From: Letharia columbiana
Taxonomy: Eukaryota; Ascomycota; Lecanoromycetes; Lecanorales; Parmeliaceae
Direction: 5' to 3'
DNA length: 64,000 bases
Assembly (NCBI RefSeq): GCF_014066305.1
Contig: NW_023501044.1
Location: 1 to 64,000, forward strand
The notes beneath the pieces were generated by a model. The model saw only the letters and a list, made by a program, of their open reading frames with translations, did no database searches and was not told the origin of the DNA. Shown piece by piece: positions 1-10,103 of the stretch. Position 1 is the stretch's first letter; each line of letters opens with the position of its first letter. Both the position numbers and the translations under genes were made by a program.

Positions 1-197
1 GATTAATTACTCACTCAGCTGTTCACGGATTTCAGCTTTGTTGCCTAACCATCTTCGTGAGATCTTACCTACCTAGTGCCTACCAGCTTGCGAGCAATTC
101 CTCAGACCTAACGAGAATCGCAACTCTGCCTACCTTCACGTATTGTACGGTAGAGACCTGCGACCCCTCATCAATTTCACTGCACCTCATTCCGACT

Positions 198-1042
198 ATG
201 ACTGAAACCCAACCTAAGCCTAGTGCTGCGAACAAAGACCTGCTTTGGAACAGGGCCGATGTAGGAACAACTCCGCAACCAGCACGAGATTTGCTAGAGA
301 AGTACAGCGGTACACGTCCGGATCGCCTATTAGATCATGTCAAAGAAGTGGTGCGTCTCAATCTCACCGTTTCTTTCAATTGAGTTCGCGGTCGAGGTTG
401 ACAGTTCCCATTTCCATGCCCCTGCATCGGCTTATTCGTGTTCCTCCTGTTGGGCATCCACCTCACTCCCCTCTATCCATCAATCGTAACGCACATCAAA
501 GATGACGAGAAGCTTTTGGATCTGGGTTGATGCTTCGGCAAGATATCCGGCGGATAGTCCACGATGGTGCGTTATCCGAGAACATATGTGGCCTACATCT
601 GAACCAGGGATTGATAAATACTGATCACGATATTTTTCTGGACAGAAGAAGGCTGAAAAGCACGTTTGTCAGGGCGGATCTCCTGCAAAACTCGCATACC
701 CTGGCAAGGTTGGAGTGGACGTTTGATATTATTTTCGCCGACTCCCTCTTCCATCTCTTCGACTGGGAGAATCGCAAGGCAGTTCGTCGAGCTGCTACGC
801 AACATGTCAGATTCGTTACTTTTCAGACATCAGCTAGGACACATTGAACCTGGTGTCTACCCATTGGGTTTTGAGACGGGTGAGGTGTAAGGACTGGATG
901 GATCTTCATGGCAATGTGTGTGGGAGCTTGCCGGCGAAGAGACGGATTTTATATAGAAGTGCGGAGCGACAATGGGGGATACGGAGATATCGACGGCTTT
1001 CAGGAGGGATGAGGGATGGGGCGTGGGAGGAGCAAATTGATA
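198..1042 (+). pseudogene. Broken SAM-dependent methyltransferase (terpenoid/LaeA-like type)
   Basis: The start at 198 opens a reading frame containing LLEKYSG, typical of the small methyltransferases found in fungal meroterpenoid clusters. A plausible intron (about 351-402) leads to a second exon reading CPCIGLF and then LYPSIVTHIKDDEKLLDLG, the SAM-binding region. The frame is then lost: an in-frame TGA at 528-530 sits where the family has Cys (LG-CCFG), and one base is missing a few nt later. The next segment (QDIRRIVHDG, FFLDR-like and LKSTFV motifs) is in another frame. A further segment (RQLGHIEPGVYPL) is shifted again, followed by stops at about 888 and 951. By family knowledge the intact protein would methylate a small molecule. 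Here it cannot be made, so I call it a pseudogene. Its family placement is by recognised motifs only. Confidence 0.7.
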
Positions 1043-1247
1043 GAATTTACAATCATACGGGAATGAGGCGAACGGGCCAACAAAACAAGTTCGCTGTTTA
1101 TGAGTTAGATTTCCTCAACAGAGCAGTGACTACGAACGAAAACCTGGCGCTCTTACACGGGGTTCCCTCGGCTTTGTCAATCCGCTGCTCCACCTTTGTC
1201 TCACAGCATGAACCCCAAGTACCTGCTCATTGACTTCGTCCCAACCC

Positions 1248-1805
1248 TCATTTGCCAGCTGCAGAACCATCCCCTGAATCTTCTTTGCAGACCATTGCCC
1301 TCGTCCATTCGAACAGCTTACCTTCTTTGGGAATCGTAGCAAGCAACCGAGCCGCTTCAGCCTTGACCGCCGCGGACTTTCTCGTGCTGACACCTTGAGT
1401 CGTATCTTCCAGATCTCCCTTGAGTCTGTCCACGTTCCTGCGAGACATTTCCTCGCGGTCTTCTTCCGTGCCCCACTTTGCAAGCGAATTCCAGTACTGA
1501 TCAATCTTAGTGTCTGTTCTCAACCCCTCGAGTGATTTACATGCTCGAAACATTACCTTGGGACTTTCCATGACTTTGTCCTGTTCCGTGTGGTTGAGAT
1601 CGCCGAATGAGTTGAGGACGGCGTTGGTGGACTTCATGTTGGGATTGTCGCCCAGGTTGGCCATTGCGTTTAGGAAAGACGAGGCCGTTCCGTCATGTAT
1701 CTTACTGGCTATCTTAAATGAGACGATCATCTCTAGTACTCGATAAGGGTCGAACAGGTCCTTGGAGTATGGTTGATCAGGTCCTACTGAAGGGTTGAGA
1801 GCCAT
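1248..1805 (-). CDS. Hypothetical protein, 185 aa
   Basis: Open frame from the ATG at 1805 (MALNPSVGPDQ) to TGA at 1248. The product is hydrophilic, rich in Lys, Glu, Asp and Ala, with no signal peptide or membrane segment. Its C-terminal half (about residues 100-170) is charged and likely helical. I recognise no domain. It could be a real single-exon gene or the main exon of a larger one. It lies between a methyltransferase relic and a frameshifted RING gene, so its own integrity is notable if it is coding. Confidence is limited because no homologous motif supports it. Confidence 0.4.
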   Translation of the reverse strand: MALNPSVGPDQPYSKDLFDPYRVLEMIVSFKIASKIHDGTASSFLNAMANLGDNPNMKSTNAVLNSFGDLNHTEQDKVMESPKVMFRACKSLEGLRTDTKIDQYWNSLAKWGTEEDREEMSRRNVDRLKGDLEDTTQGVSTRKSAAVKAEAARLLATIPKEGKLFEWTRAMVCKEDSGDGSAAGK

Positions 1806-3258
1806 AGACAACTTGCAGCGGAGAGATATGAAGAGTTTAGGAACGGCGCTCTGCTATCTTCAAGTTTGAACACACAAACTTGTCCACGTTGCGTGTCTCG
1901 GGAACGTACTGATTTTCCTTTTTCGTTTCATTCGGTTTGCATGATAATATTGATCAGAAGTTTCCGACGCAGCATACGCCTTGGTTGCGCAGACTTAGCC
2001 AGACTAGATGGTGAGCGGCGGTACACATGCCCTTAGTGTCGGCGTGTCTTGTTCGTCCGTTGGATAGCGTGCCGGAAACTGCCCCTGGTCCAGCACTGCG
2101 CTCTGGGAACATTATCCAACCAGCATGAGATGGATTGTCTTCTATCATGATCTTGACATCTGTGCTGTTTGTCTGAGCGGCCCCACGCGCACTTCAAGTT
2201 AGGCTTGACGCACATAACCTTTCATCCCGTGAACGCAGAATCCATGCCTCGATGCCCTTTTCGCCAACCGCAGGACCACATGAAAGACGAATTACTGCTT
2301 CACACTTCCTGGTACCCGAGCAAATCGAACCTCAGTATAAATATTCGATTTCGGCAAGATGAGAGCCAGGTGGCTGGCCTCCCGAGAGGAAAATGACAAG
2401 TCATCATTCGTAGGAGCTCTTGCTGGCGCTCTGTAGTTATCCTTTTTTGCAAGTCATGCAGGTACTATCTGGCAATTTCGCGATTTGCGATCATGCGAAG
2501 CGGGAAACCGGAATTCGTCTGCCATGTTGGGATGTGAATGTTGAATAGGCTTCCGAGCTGAAGATCTGGGGCAAGATAATGCAAAGAGCTAGAGAGAGAG
2601 GGCTGAAGCTGTTTGACGCTGCAGTACGGCCTACAGTTGTGGTACGATTACCATATCTCGGACAAAGCCATCACTGACATCAAGATTCCATTGTCCATTT
2701 CGGAGCGATGATCGAAACCTGCCTTGTTCAATTCAAATAAAGGATGGTTGGCGTGCATGAACAACAGGTAGTTTCAATCGAGTGGAAATGAGGATGAAGA
2801 ATCACTGGGGTAAGCCATTCCATTTGCACGGAGGGATATATCTTCAGCGCAGACTAGAACATTTGCTGCTCCACGGTCGCGCTCTCATCGTTTCAATGTG
2901 AGTCTACTACTTGAGATTCCGGTACGCTTTGCATATTGGAATGTCGTGAAAGACGTATCGCAGAAAGAAATAGAGCAACACAGAGCTAGATGAGAAAAAT
3001 AATTGTGAACCGCTCTAATTATACAACAGCACTGCTATTTCTTTATGGACATCGCTTCGCTTGACCACTAACATACTTATAGACTTAACACACCTCCTGA
3101 GGTTGACAGAAATCTAATAAGCATTCGAATACCAGACCCCACAAGTCGTATCCCAAACGAGCGCTTGTCCACGAAGTATGTCCCACTTCTTGCGCTTGTT
3201 AACAATCGACATCAGAACACTACGAAACGCTCCGCAACGCTTGAGTTCCTTGAAGAGC
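1806..3258. other. Intergenic, no supported gene
   Basis: Only short overlapping frames occur here. A TATA-like stretch (GTATAAATATTC) lies near 2336-2347, but the 75-codon frame it falls in has no recognisable features. I see no repeats or RNA genes. Confidence 0.5.
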
Positions 3259-3917
3259 CTATCTTTCCTGATTCTTCGAAATCGACCGGTCAGGCGGAGT
3301 TTGCAAGTACTGAGAAGAACCAGCGGCGAACTGGTTGTAAAGGCGGCATTCCCTGAAGCGCATGGTCTGAAGAGATAACGCGACCTCCGCAATTGGCCAT
3401 TCGGTTCCGAGTCCATCGAAGAACCCTTGCGACAGTCCTAGCTGGGTCTGAAGCAAATTTCGTGCCGCCGTCGCTCTTTCCATGCTGCCTTGCTCCAACC
3501 GAGTTGCTGCCGTGTTCCAGTCCCTCCGCCACTGTAGCCATTGCGCTTCGAGGGTTGTATTGCCCTGTGTGTTTAGTGTTCCTTGGACGACGTCCCACTC
3601 TTTTCGCCACAGGCGGTAGCGCCACGCAGGTTCATCTTCTTCCTCGTCCTCATCGTCGACATTTTTCCCTTTTTGGGTGAGGACGAAAAGCTCGCATCGA
3701 CAGTAAGGGCAAGAATTCTGGCTACTGTTCTCCGGGGAAAGCCGTATTGTGATGCACCTTGAGCCAATTAAGTGACCGCAGAATAGACGGACGGCTTTCT
3801 CGGCAGCTCAGCTCTGTTCTCGGAAAGGGTAGCGCCGTATGCCTCCATACAAATCATGCAACTTTCGTCTTCCCGTAATTCGATTGTGACAAGCTGAGTT
3901 AAGAAAGCCCCAGCCAT
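3259..3917 (-). pseudogene. RING-finger protein with a one-base frameshift
   Basis: From the ATG at 3917 the frame reads MAGAFLTQLVTIELREDESC and then CMICMEAYG, the first zinc-binding CxxC of a RING finger. At about 3803-3808 the frame slips by one base. In the next frame the rest of the RING follows: LFCGHLIGSRC and then SCPYCRCEL, giving the C-x-H-x2-x3-C and CPxC ligands in the right order. After the RING come an acidic stretch (DDEDEEEDE), a Trp-rich helical segment (WLQWRRDWN) and a C-terminus ending at 3259. Length with one base restored would be about 219 aa. RING proteins usually act as E3 ubiquitin ligases. The single frameshift could be a true lesion or a sequencing error, since the rest of the frame is clean. 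Confidence 0.65.
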
Positions 3918-4616
3918 ACTGATAGGCAAGGAGTTCAATCTACCGCTTGGTTGAGGATAAGGCTTGGGTCAATGATGCGTTGCAAGAGTTGCCTACGTGG
4001 GTTTGTGGTGCTAGAGATATGATTCCTTATCTCTCAGATTAATTCACGGTCAAAGGTGCGTGAGTGCTCCGCGGCCCAGCAAATAGGAGCTGAGGCATAG
4101 CAGCAGACTAGAGCACCAGACTAGGCTGCATGGTAGATGCGGGACTGATTGAGGTGGGGGCACAATTTCTGATTTCGACTCCGCTCCAAAAATTCCGCTG
4201 GCTTTGCGAATGATACCGGATCAGAGTGTTTCACACCCTTCAATCCAAACATTCTTGGGAACACATTGGTAAGCTTGGAGCAGGGTGAATCCTTTTCGAG
4301 CTTATTGCGTCCAGAATCCAGCAGCGCGTTCTTCTCTCGTGAGAAGAGGCGCTGTAGCGGTTGCTGCGGCCGGAGTTCCCCCTGCGCTGTGGGATGTACC
4401 TTTCCACATGCATGTTTCGTGGATGAGAACGCCTTGGGCAGTCGTGTGGATAGTTGGGGAGTGAAAGCTTTGCAAAATGCAGCGCATGCCAGCCGTAAGG
4501 CTTTTGAGACTGCGAGAAAGGGATGAGATGTTGTAGAGTATTCGCTTGCGTCTATTGACTTTTCTCTGGGTATTGGGAGTTGCTCAAAGGACTGCTGTAC
4601 ACTAAGGCTTGGCGCT
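3918..4616. other. Intergenic, one weak 86-codon frame
   Basis: A frame at 4266-4526 (+) encodes a Cys/Ser-rich 86-aa peptide with CSGCCGRSSPC. It has no signal peptide and no homologous feature I recognise, so I do not call it a gene. The stretch is of normal base composition and forms the left flank of the repeat block. Confidence 0.4.
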
Positions 4617-4750
4617 GACTAGTGCTGTCTCGCGTAACGTCCCATGAAAACTACACGCACAAATGAGTTCTAAATGATGATTGGCTGAGTCCTAAGGCCC
4701 AGCCGCACGCAGACAGCGGTCCACTATACAACTCAGCCCTAGGAAAACTC
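4617..4750 (+). repeat. Direct repeat copy 1 (about 134 bp)
   Basis: Nearly identical to 4987-5120 at a spacing of exactly 370 bp. This copy keeps CpA and TpG at sites where the other copy has TpA, so it is less affected by RIP. It lies beyond the recombinase end of the minus-strand element, consistent with one half of a split direct repeat. Confidence 0.85.
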
Positions 4751-4986
4751 CCTCTACGTAAGATAGAAGACCTAAAGTCTAAGTACAAGAAAACGCTAAA
4801 AAACAAGGCGCGGGTGGGTGGGAAAAGACCAAAAAACCTCTTCTTACGACGAGAGGAACAAGAATGAGAAGTAAGAAACGGGGGGGATACCGCCTATTCA
4901 AGGCTCTTCCAACATAGCAATCTCGGCTATCCTACCATAAGCGTGTGCTATACCTCTCCCTTACTAGCCCCTAGTCAAGCTATAGC

Positions 4987-5120
4987 GACTAGTACTATCT
5001 CGCGTAACGTCCTATGAAAACTACACGCACAAATAAGTTCTAAATGATAATTGGCTGGGTTCTAAGGCCTAGCCGTACGCAGATAGCGGTCCACTATACA
5101 GCTTAGCCCTAGAAAAACTC
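4987..5120 (+). repeat. Direct repeat copy 2 (about 134 bp), RIP-mutated
   Basis: Same sequence as 4617-4750 apart from about a dozen differences. Almost all of these are C-to-T or G-to-A changes in CpA/TpG context relative to copy 1 (for example AGTGC to AGTAC, CCCATG to CCTATG). It directly precedes the AT-rich recombinase relic. Confidence 0.85.
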
Positions 5121-5169
5121 CTAAAATAGACTCACACCTGACGGGAACCTATTAGCTCTAAGCTATATA

Positions 5170-5340
5170 AGGACGCTAAAAACGACGTAATACGGCGAGA
5201 ATATAGGCCGGGTGCGTTTCGATATATAGGCGGTACGAATCAGACTTCCAACGACCAAGTAGTTAAATCTCATTATCGATTAGACCGGCGTCCCTCGCGG
5301 AGATAGCGACCCCCTATAGAAAGAGTGTTCTGAGTAGTAA
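5170..5340 (-). pseudogene. Tyrosine recombinase C-terminal relic
   Basis: On the minus strand near 5311-5330 the sequence reads HSFYRG, matching the H-x-x-R box of tyrosine recombinases. Shortly after, in a shifted frame, comes ARDAGLIDNEI-stop-LLGRWKSDSYRLYIE, with the catalytic Tyr expected in SYRLYIE. An internal stop and a frameshift show it is dead. The upstream part of the recombinase must lie in 5340-6290 but is too mutated to read. Its presence 3' of the RT-RNase H separates this element from Gypsy and Copia types, which use a DDE integrase. Confidence 0.7.
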
Positions 5341-6289
5341 TCTAGGTAACCGAGTATATATAAAGTACTACATAACGTAGCGATAATGTACTATCTTATA
5401 AAGGCCTTATTTAGATTAAATAACGGCGATAATCCATTAATAGAGAAGCGAGTAAATAAATTTCGTAGCGAATAAATAGAGTAGACGTTATTATTTATAG
5501 CGGTAATAGATAGCGTAATTCTTCTTCTAAATAGATCCGTTTTCGAGAACGATAGAGATAGCTTTATATAATAACTATAGAGCGTAACTAAACGTCTTAT
5601 AATATACTATCGTTCAAAGTCGCTATTCTCGAATTTAGCTTAAGACTATATAAATTCGCTTATATAAAGAAATATAGTAAATATAAGATAAAAGAAAGTA
5701 TATAAGGTGACTCCCTCTAGAGAAGTCTTATCGAATTAGATAAGAATATAAAATAATAGATCTCGCGTAATTAGACGATATTCTTTAATATCGATCTCGC
5801 TATATAGTCTACGAATATTAATAATTACTCGCTATAATAGTAAGTAGTAAAAAACCTCGAGATTCTCGAATTCTATATTTATATAAACTAATCGAACGCT
5901 TATAAGATAGGCCTTAATAGATTTAATCTAAATATAATAATCGGCTAGATGTACTATCTAGTTGATAAATAACTAAATAGTAGCGGAAAACGCGATAATT
6001 CTTAATAAGGCACAAAACTCGATATAGAAGGCCTTCGCCGTTTAATAACTACTTCTTATTTTATTAACTAGATTCTATTAGAGATATCTTATAATATTAT
6101 AATTTAGAGAAGTCTTCTTATACTATAATTTAAATAAATCGCGGCTTAATAAATTCTATATAGACTGAGAGCGCTTAACTATAAATATAAATTGGTAATT
6201 CTATTAAATTTGAAGCGAGAGAGTAAGTTAACTAAAGTATTTCACTTAGTAGAAATTTAAATTATATTATAAACGATATTATATTAAGC

Positions 6290-7420
6290 GAATAATATAA
6301 TTATTTACCTAAGCGATACCATAACTAGCTTACATATAGAACTACTACGGATATTTTTAATAATAATATTATTATTATAGTAGAGTGTAAGATATAATTA
6401 ATATAAGCGAGGTAGTTATCTACGAATAGTTATAAAGACGATAAGTATCTCTTTAAATTAAATATTCTTCTTGCGATAGCGGATAGCGAAGTATATATTA
6501 AATATATCGTCTAGTTTAGAATAAACGGCGATATTCTTAAGAATATATCCTTCTATTTTAAACTTATTAAAAGCGTTTATCTATATAAAATAGTAATAAC
6601 GTATAGCTATACGTCGAAGTAGATATATTTTATTTTATCTAAATAAAAAGATATTTTATTAGCGTAGGTTCGCTATAATTACGATAATAATATAATAATA
6701 TTCTTATTTTTTAAATAATACGAAGTAGAGCCTTCTTAGAAAAGTCTTATTAGAAATTATTACTTTAATAAAGAAGAATAGTAAATCTATCGCTAACTTA
6801 AGCTCGTTATAAGAAATACTCTATCTATTTAAAAGGGCTTTTATTAACTTTCTTATCTATTTTAACTTATCGAGAGAAAGTCTAATCTTTATCTTCTCGC
6901 TATCGAACTTAATTCTTAAAAATTTAATTTAAATACCTTTCTTATTCTTAATATAATTTATCTTTAAATTATAATTATTATAAACGATATTAAAGTTATC
7001 GTTAAATTAAGTTATATCGCTATTAGATGAAAGAATAGCGAAGAAATCGTTTAGATAGTAGAAAATAATACTCTAGAATAGAATAATAACGAGTATTTAA
7101 TAAAGGACCTTAGCGAATAGATTAAAAATAAAGAATATAGTACGTAAATTAAATAATAAGAACTTATCGATATAATAGAAGCTATCTTAAAAGAAACTTA
7201 ATAGCTAAAAGTTTAACTCGGCTATAGAGATGTGTCTAAATACGTCGACGAGATCTTATTTAATTATGATTACACTCTGGCTCTAAGTGAGTAGAGTATC
7301 GATAGTATTATTTAATATGATATACTCGAGTGCTTCGTAGGCCTCGTGAATGTAGTAGTTGACGGAGTATAGCTGTGAGAAGAAAAGATCGTAAATCCTT
7401 CTCTAGCTATCGTTATGCTT
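6290..7420 (-). pseudogene. RT-RNase H relic, minus-strand copy, heavily RIP-mutated
   Basis: The reverse complement aligns over about 900 bases with 8.93-9.93 kb. It covers the RT palm, the catalytic box (here YYLND, the second Asp position mutated D to N by a G-to-A change, against YYLDD in the other copy) and the RNase H region (FATRYRKK-equivalent, then the DNGAVVEG-equivalent). Upstream, near 7320-7400, a segment reads INYYIHEAYEALEYI-like, matching the RT N-terminal region. Many stops interrupt all frames. Confidence 0.8.
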
Positions 7421-8828
7421 CGAGATAAGGTCTAATAAAGATAAAATGAAGTATTTCGAGAGTTTCACGTCTAACCTTATTAAACGGTCATTATCCTCCT
7501 ACTTTTAGAAGTCTTTAAATAGTATTTCGAGTGCTATAGCGATACTAGAGTGAGGTTTACTTAATAGTAACTAATTAAGGTCTTAATAGTTTATTTTAAT
7601 ATCGCGGGCGATAATTATAAGTAAGATATTAACGAATATCTAATCGAGGTAATTCTTAAGCTATTTCTTTTAGTCGTCTTTCTTTAATAGGCTACGTCTC
7701 TTTAGTAGAGGCTTATTTAGCGAGATAAGCATATATAGAAATAACTCGACTATCGACTTAAGATCTCTTAATATTAGTTATAGTCGAGAAATAGAAGAAA
7801 ATCTTATATCTAGCGAGGTAATATTAGCGAAGATTTCGTTAATATAGCTAATAATAGAATATAATTAATTATATATATTATATATATATAGATAGCGATA
7901 ACCTCGAGCGTTATAGAGTTTATTGCGATTGAATCAATTATAGTAGAACGATTAAGGGTTTTAGATATTCTAGTAAGAAGATATAGAAGTAGTATTACGA
8001 TATATCTAGGGTAAAGCTTAACTTAGACGTAAATTATACGATAGATACGCTCTCGATTAAGTCTATAAAAGTCGCTATTTTAAGATTTAATTTTTAAGAT
8101 AATTATTGAGTATTCGCTATATATAGATATTATCTTAATAAAGCTAAATTCTATTATAAATAAAGATCTCGTGGAAATAGTATATTAATTAAAAGGTATA
8201 GGTAGTTAATAGATTAGAAATATAATAGCGATAGTTTAATAGAACTTCTTAAAGGGGTAGGGTAACTATTTTATAGATAAAGAAATATATAATTTGACTA
8301 TAGACCTCGAAGTATCGAAGAAGCTCTTTAAGTTTCTTAGTCTTCTTATTATCGTTAGCGAGATAGTTAATAAAGCTATTAAATAGCTTATTAAGATATT
8401 TAATATCGAATATCTTATAATAAATTTATTTAATATATTTCAGATCTACCGCTTTAAAACGAAGAAGAAGGGGGGTTATTATAGGGTTATTACCTTGATA
8501 TAAGAAGGAGCGACGTGGCACTACTTCCGTCTTAGATAATGTTGGCGTTCTCTACTACGGCAGGGTTAAAGTTGATTATAAGGCCTAAAGAGGTATAGGT
8601 GATAGTTAGGGAGGTGATATGAATAGGAATGGCTGATAGGCCGATGGCATAGGGGCTTAAAGTATAAGCTGGTATATAATAGAGGCAGTTGACTGGCGAC
8701 GGGTACGGATCTTATTAACCTCGCTTTATATACGGGCGAGTTCATCACGGTCCTAAAGTATATTGTTTTCGTCGGCCTATTTCCGTTCGAGTTTTTGACG
8801 GGCGAATTATAATTAAATAATATAGGGA
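7421..8828. other. Degraded 5' part of the element and junction zone
   Basis: 7421-8480 is RIP-type AT-rich sequence and presumably the gag-like 5' part of the minus-strand element. No motif can be read. From about 8460 to 8830 base composition becomes more normal and a stretch with no recognisable protein separates the two inverted copies. Confidence 0.45.
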
Positions 8829-9950
8829 TTGAGAACCGGCTCTGACGGAGTGAGCGGTCCTACTGAAGGACCTGGCTGGTGGACAGAAGATATAGCGAGG
8901 ATAGAAGGGGGTAAGGGTCCATCAGAGGGCCCTCTTATGGGTCCAGTGGGCGGTCCTGAAGGTGGTGCAATCATAATCAAACGAGACCTCGCCGACGCAT
9001 TCAGATACATCCCCATAGCCGAGTCGAACTTTTAACTACTGGGTTTCTTTTAGAATAGCTTCTATTACATTGATAGGTTCTTACTATTTAACCTACGCAC
9101 CGCGCCCTTTATTTTCAATCTATTCGCTAAGACTCTTTATTAAATACTCGTTATTATCCTCTTCTAAAGTATTATTTTTTACTATCTAGACGACTTCTTC
9201 GCTATTCTTCTACTTAACGGCGATATAAATTAATTTAATAACGACTTTAATATCGTTTACGATAACTATAATTTAAAGATAAATTATATTAAGAATAAGA
9301 AAGATATTCGAGTCGAATTTTTAGAAATTAAGTTTAATAGCGAGAAGATAAAGATTAGACTCTCTTTCGATAAGTTAAAAAGAGCGAGAAAGTCGATAAA
9401 AGCTCTTTTAAATAAACGAAGTATTTCTTATAACGAGCTTAAGTTAACGATAAATCTACTATTCTTCTTCGTTAAAGTGGTAATCTCTAATAAGACTTTT
9501 CTAAGAAGACTCTACTTTATACTATTTAAAAAATAAGAATATTATTATATTACCGCCGTAATCGTAGCGGATCTACGCTAATAGAATATCTTTTTATTTA
9601 AATAGAATAAGATACGTCTACTTCGGCGTATAGCCGTATATTATTACTATTTTATATAAATAAACGCTTCTAATAAGCTCGGAATAGGAGGGTATATCCT
9701 CGAGGATATCGCCGCTCATCTTGAACTAGACGATACGTTTAGTATACACTTCGCTACCCGCTACCGCAAGAAGGATATTCAATTTAAAGAGATGCTTGCC
9801 GTTCTTGTGGCCATCCGTAGATGGCTATCTCGCTTACACCAGTTACACCTTACGCTTTACTGTGATAACGGCGCCGTCGTCGAGGGTATTAGTAGTAGTT
9901 CTATGCGTGGGCCAGCCATGGCACCGCTGAGAAGATGCTATTCTTAGGCT
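8829..9950 (+). pseudogene. RT-RNase H relic, plus-strand copy, truncated at both ends
   Basis: Reads IIIKRDLADAFRYIP, then FYYIDRFLLFNLRTAPFIF, then YYLDDFFAILL (catalytic box at about 9178-9195), then EFLEIKFNSEKIK and a connection region. It ends with the RNase H part QFKEMLAVLVAIRRWLSRL and YCDNGAVVEG up to SSSMRGPAMAPLR. Several stops interrupt it, but 8829-9035 and 9680-9935 are almost free of RIP changes. The RNase H homology ends at about 9950 and the sequence then becomes ordinary promoter of the next gene. It is an inverted partial duplicate of the minus-strand copy. Confidence 0.8.
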
Positions 9951-10103
9951 CTGTGCAGCTGGAAACTTTAGCCTTCCGGCGCCCATGAGCGACAAAGTCA
10001 TGCACGTCATTTAATATCTTTTTATCGACATCTACCTAATCAAGAAATCTCACAATACCTGCCCTCGCCACAAAGAACTGTTTGAGAAAAGGAATCTTCA
10101 GTA

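Larger units (their letters stand above)
4617..9950. mobile_element. RIP-degraded tyrosine-recombinase (DIRS/Ngaro-like) retroelement block
   Basis: This block is very AT-rich. The dinucleotides CA and TG are almost absent from about 5130-8480 and 9060-9650 while CG is kept, which is the mark of fungal repeat-induced point mutation at CpA. Within it I can read reverse transcriptase, RNase H and tyrosine recombinase relics, the gene set of DIRS/Ngaro retroelements. One copy runs on the minus strand (5' end somewhere near 8.5 kb, recombinase at about 5.2 kb, direct repeats at 4.6-5.1 kb). A second copy runs on the plus strand from about 8.83 to 9.95 kb and is truncated at both ends. The order RT, RNase H, recombinase matches the Ngaro/DIRS layout. 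The exact subclass is inferred. Confidence 0.8.

Noticed and set aside
4700..5100. CRISPR-like array from the spaced repeats
   Set aside because: Only two long copies in a eukaryotic RIP-affected region; they fit element ends.
5130..8480. Centromere-like or mitochondrial-like AT-rich DNA
   Set aside because: Readable RT and recombinase relics and selective loss of CA/TG with CG kept explain the composition as RIP of a retroelement.
8829..9035. Free-standing 68-aa Gly/Pro-rich gene
   Set aside because: Its end (IIIKRDLADAFRYIP) is the RT of the retroelement, so it is part of that relic.
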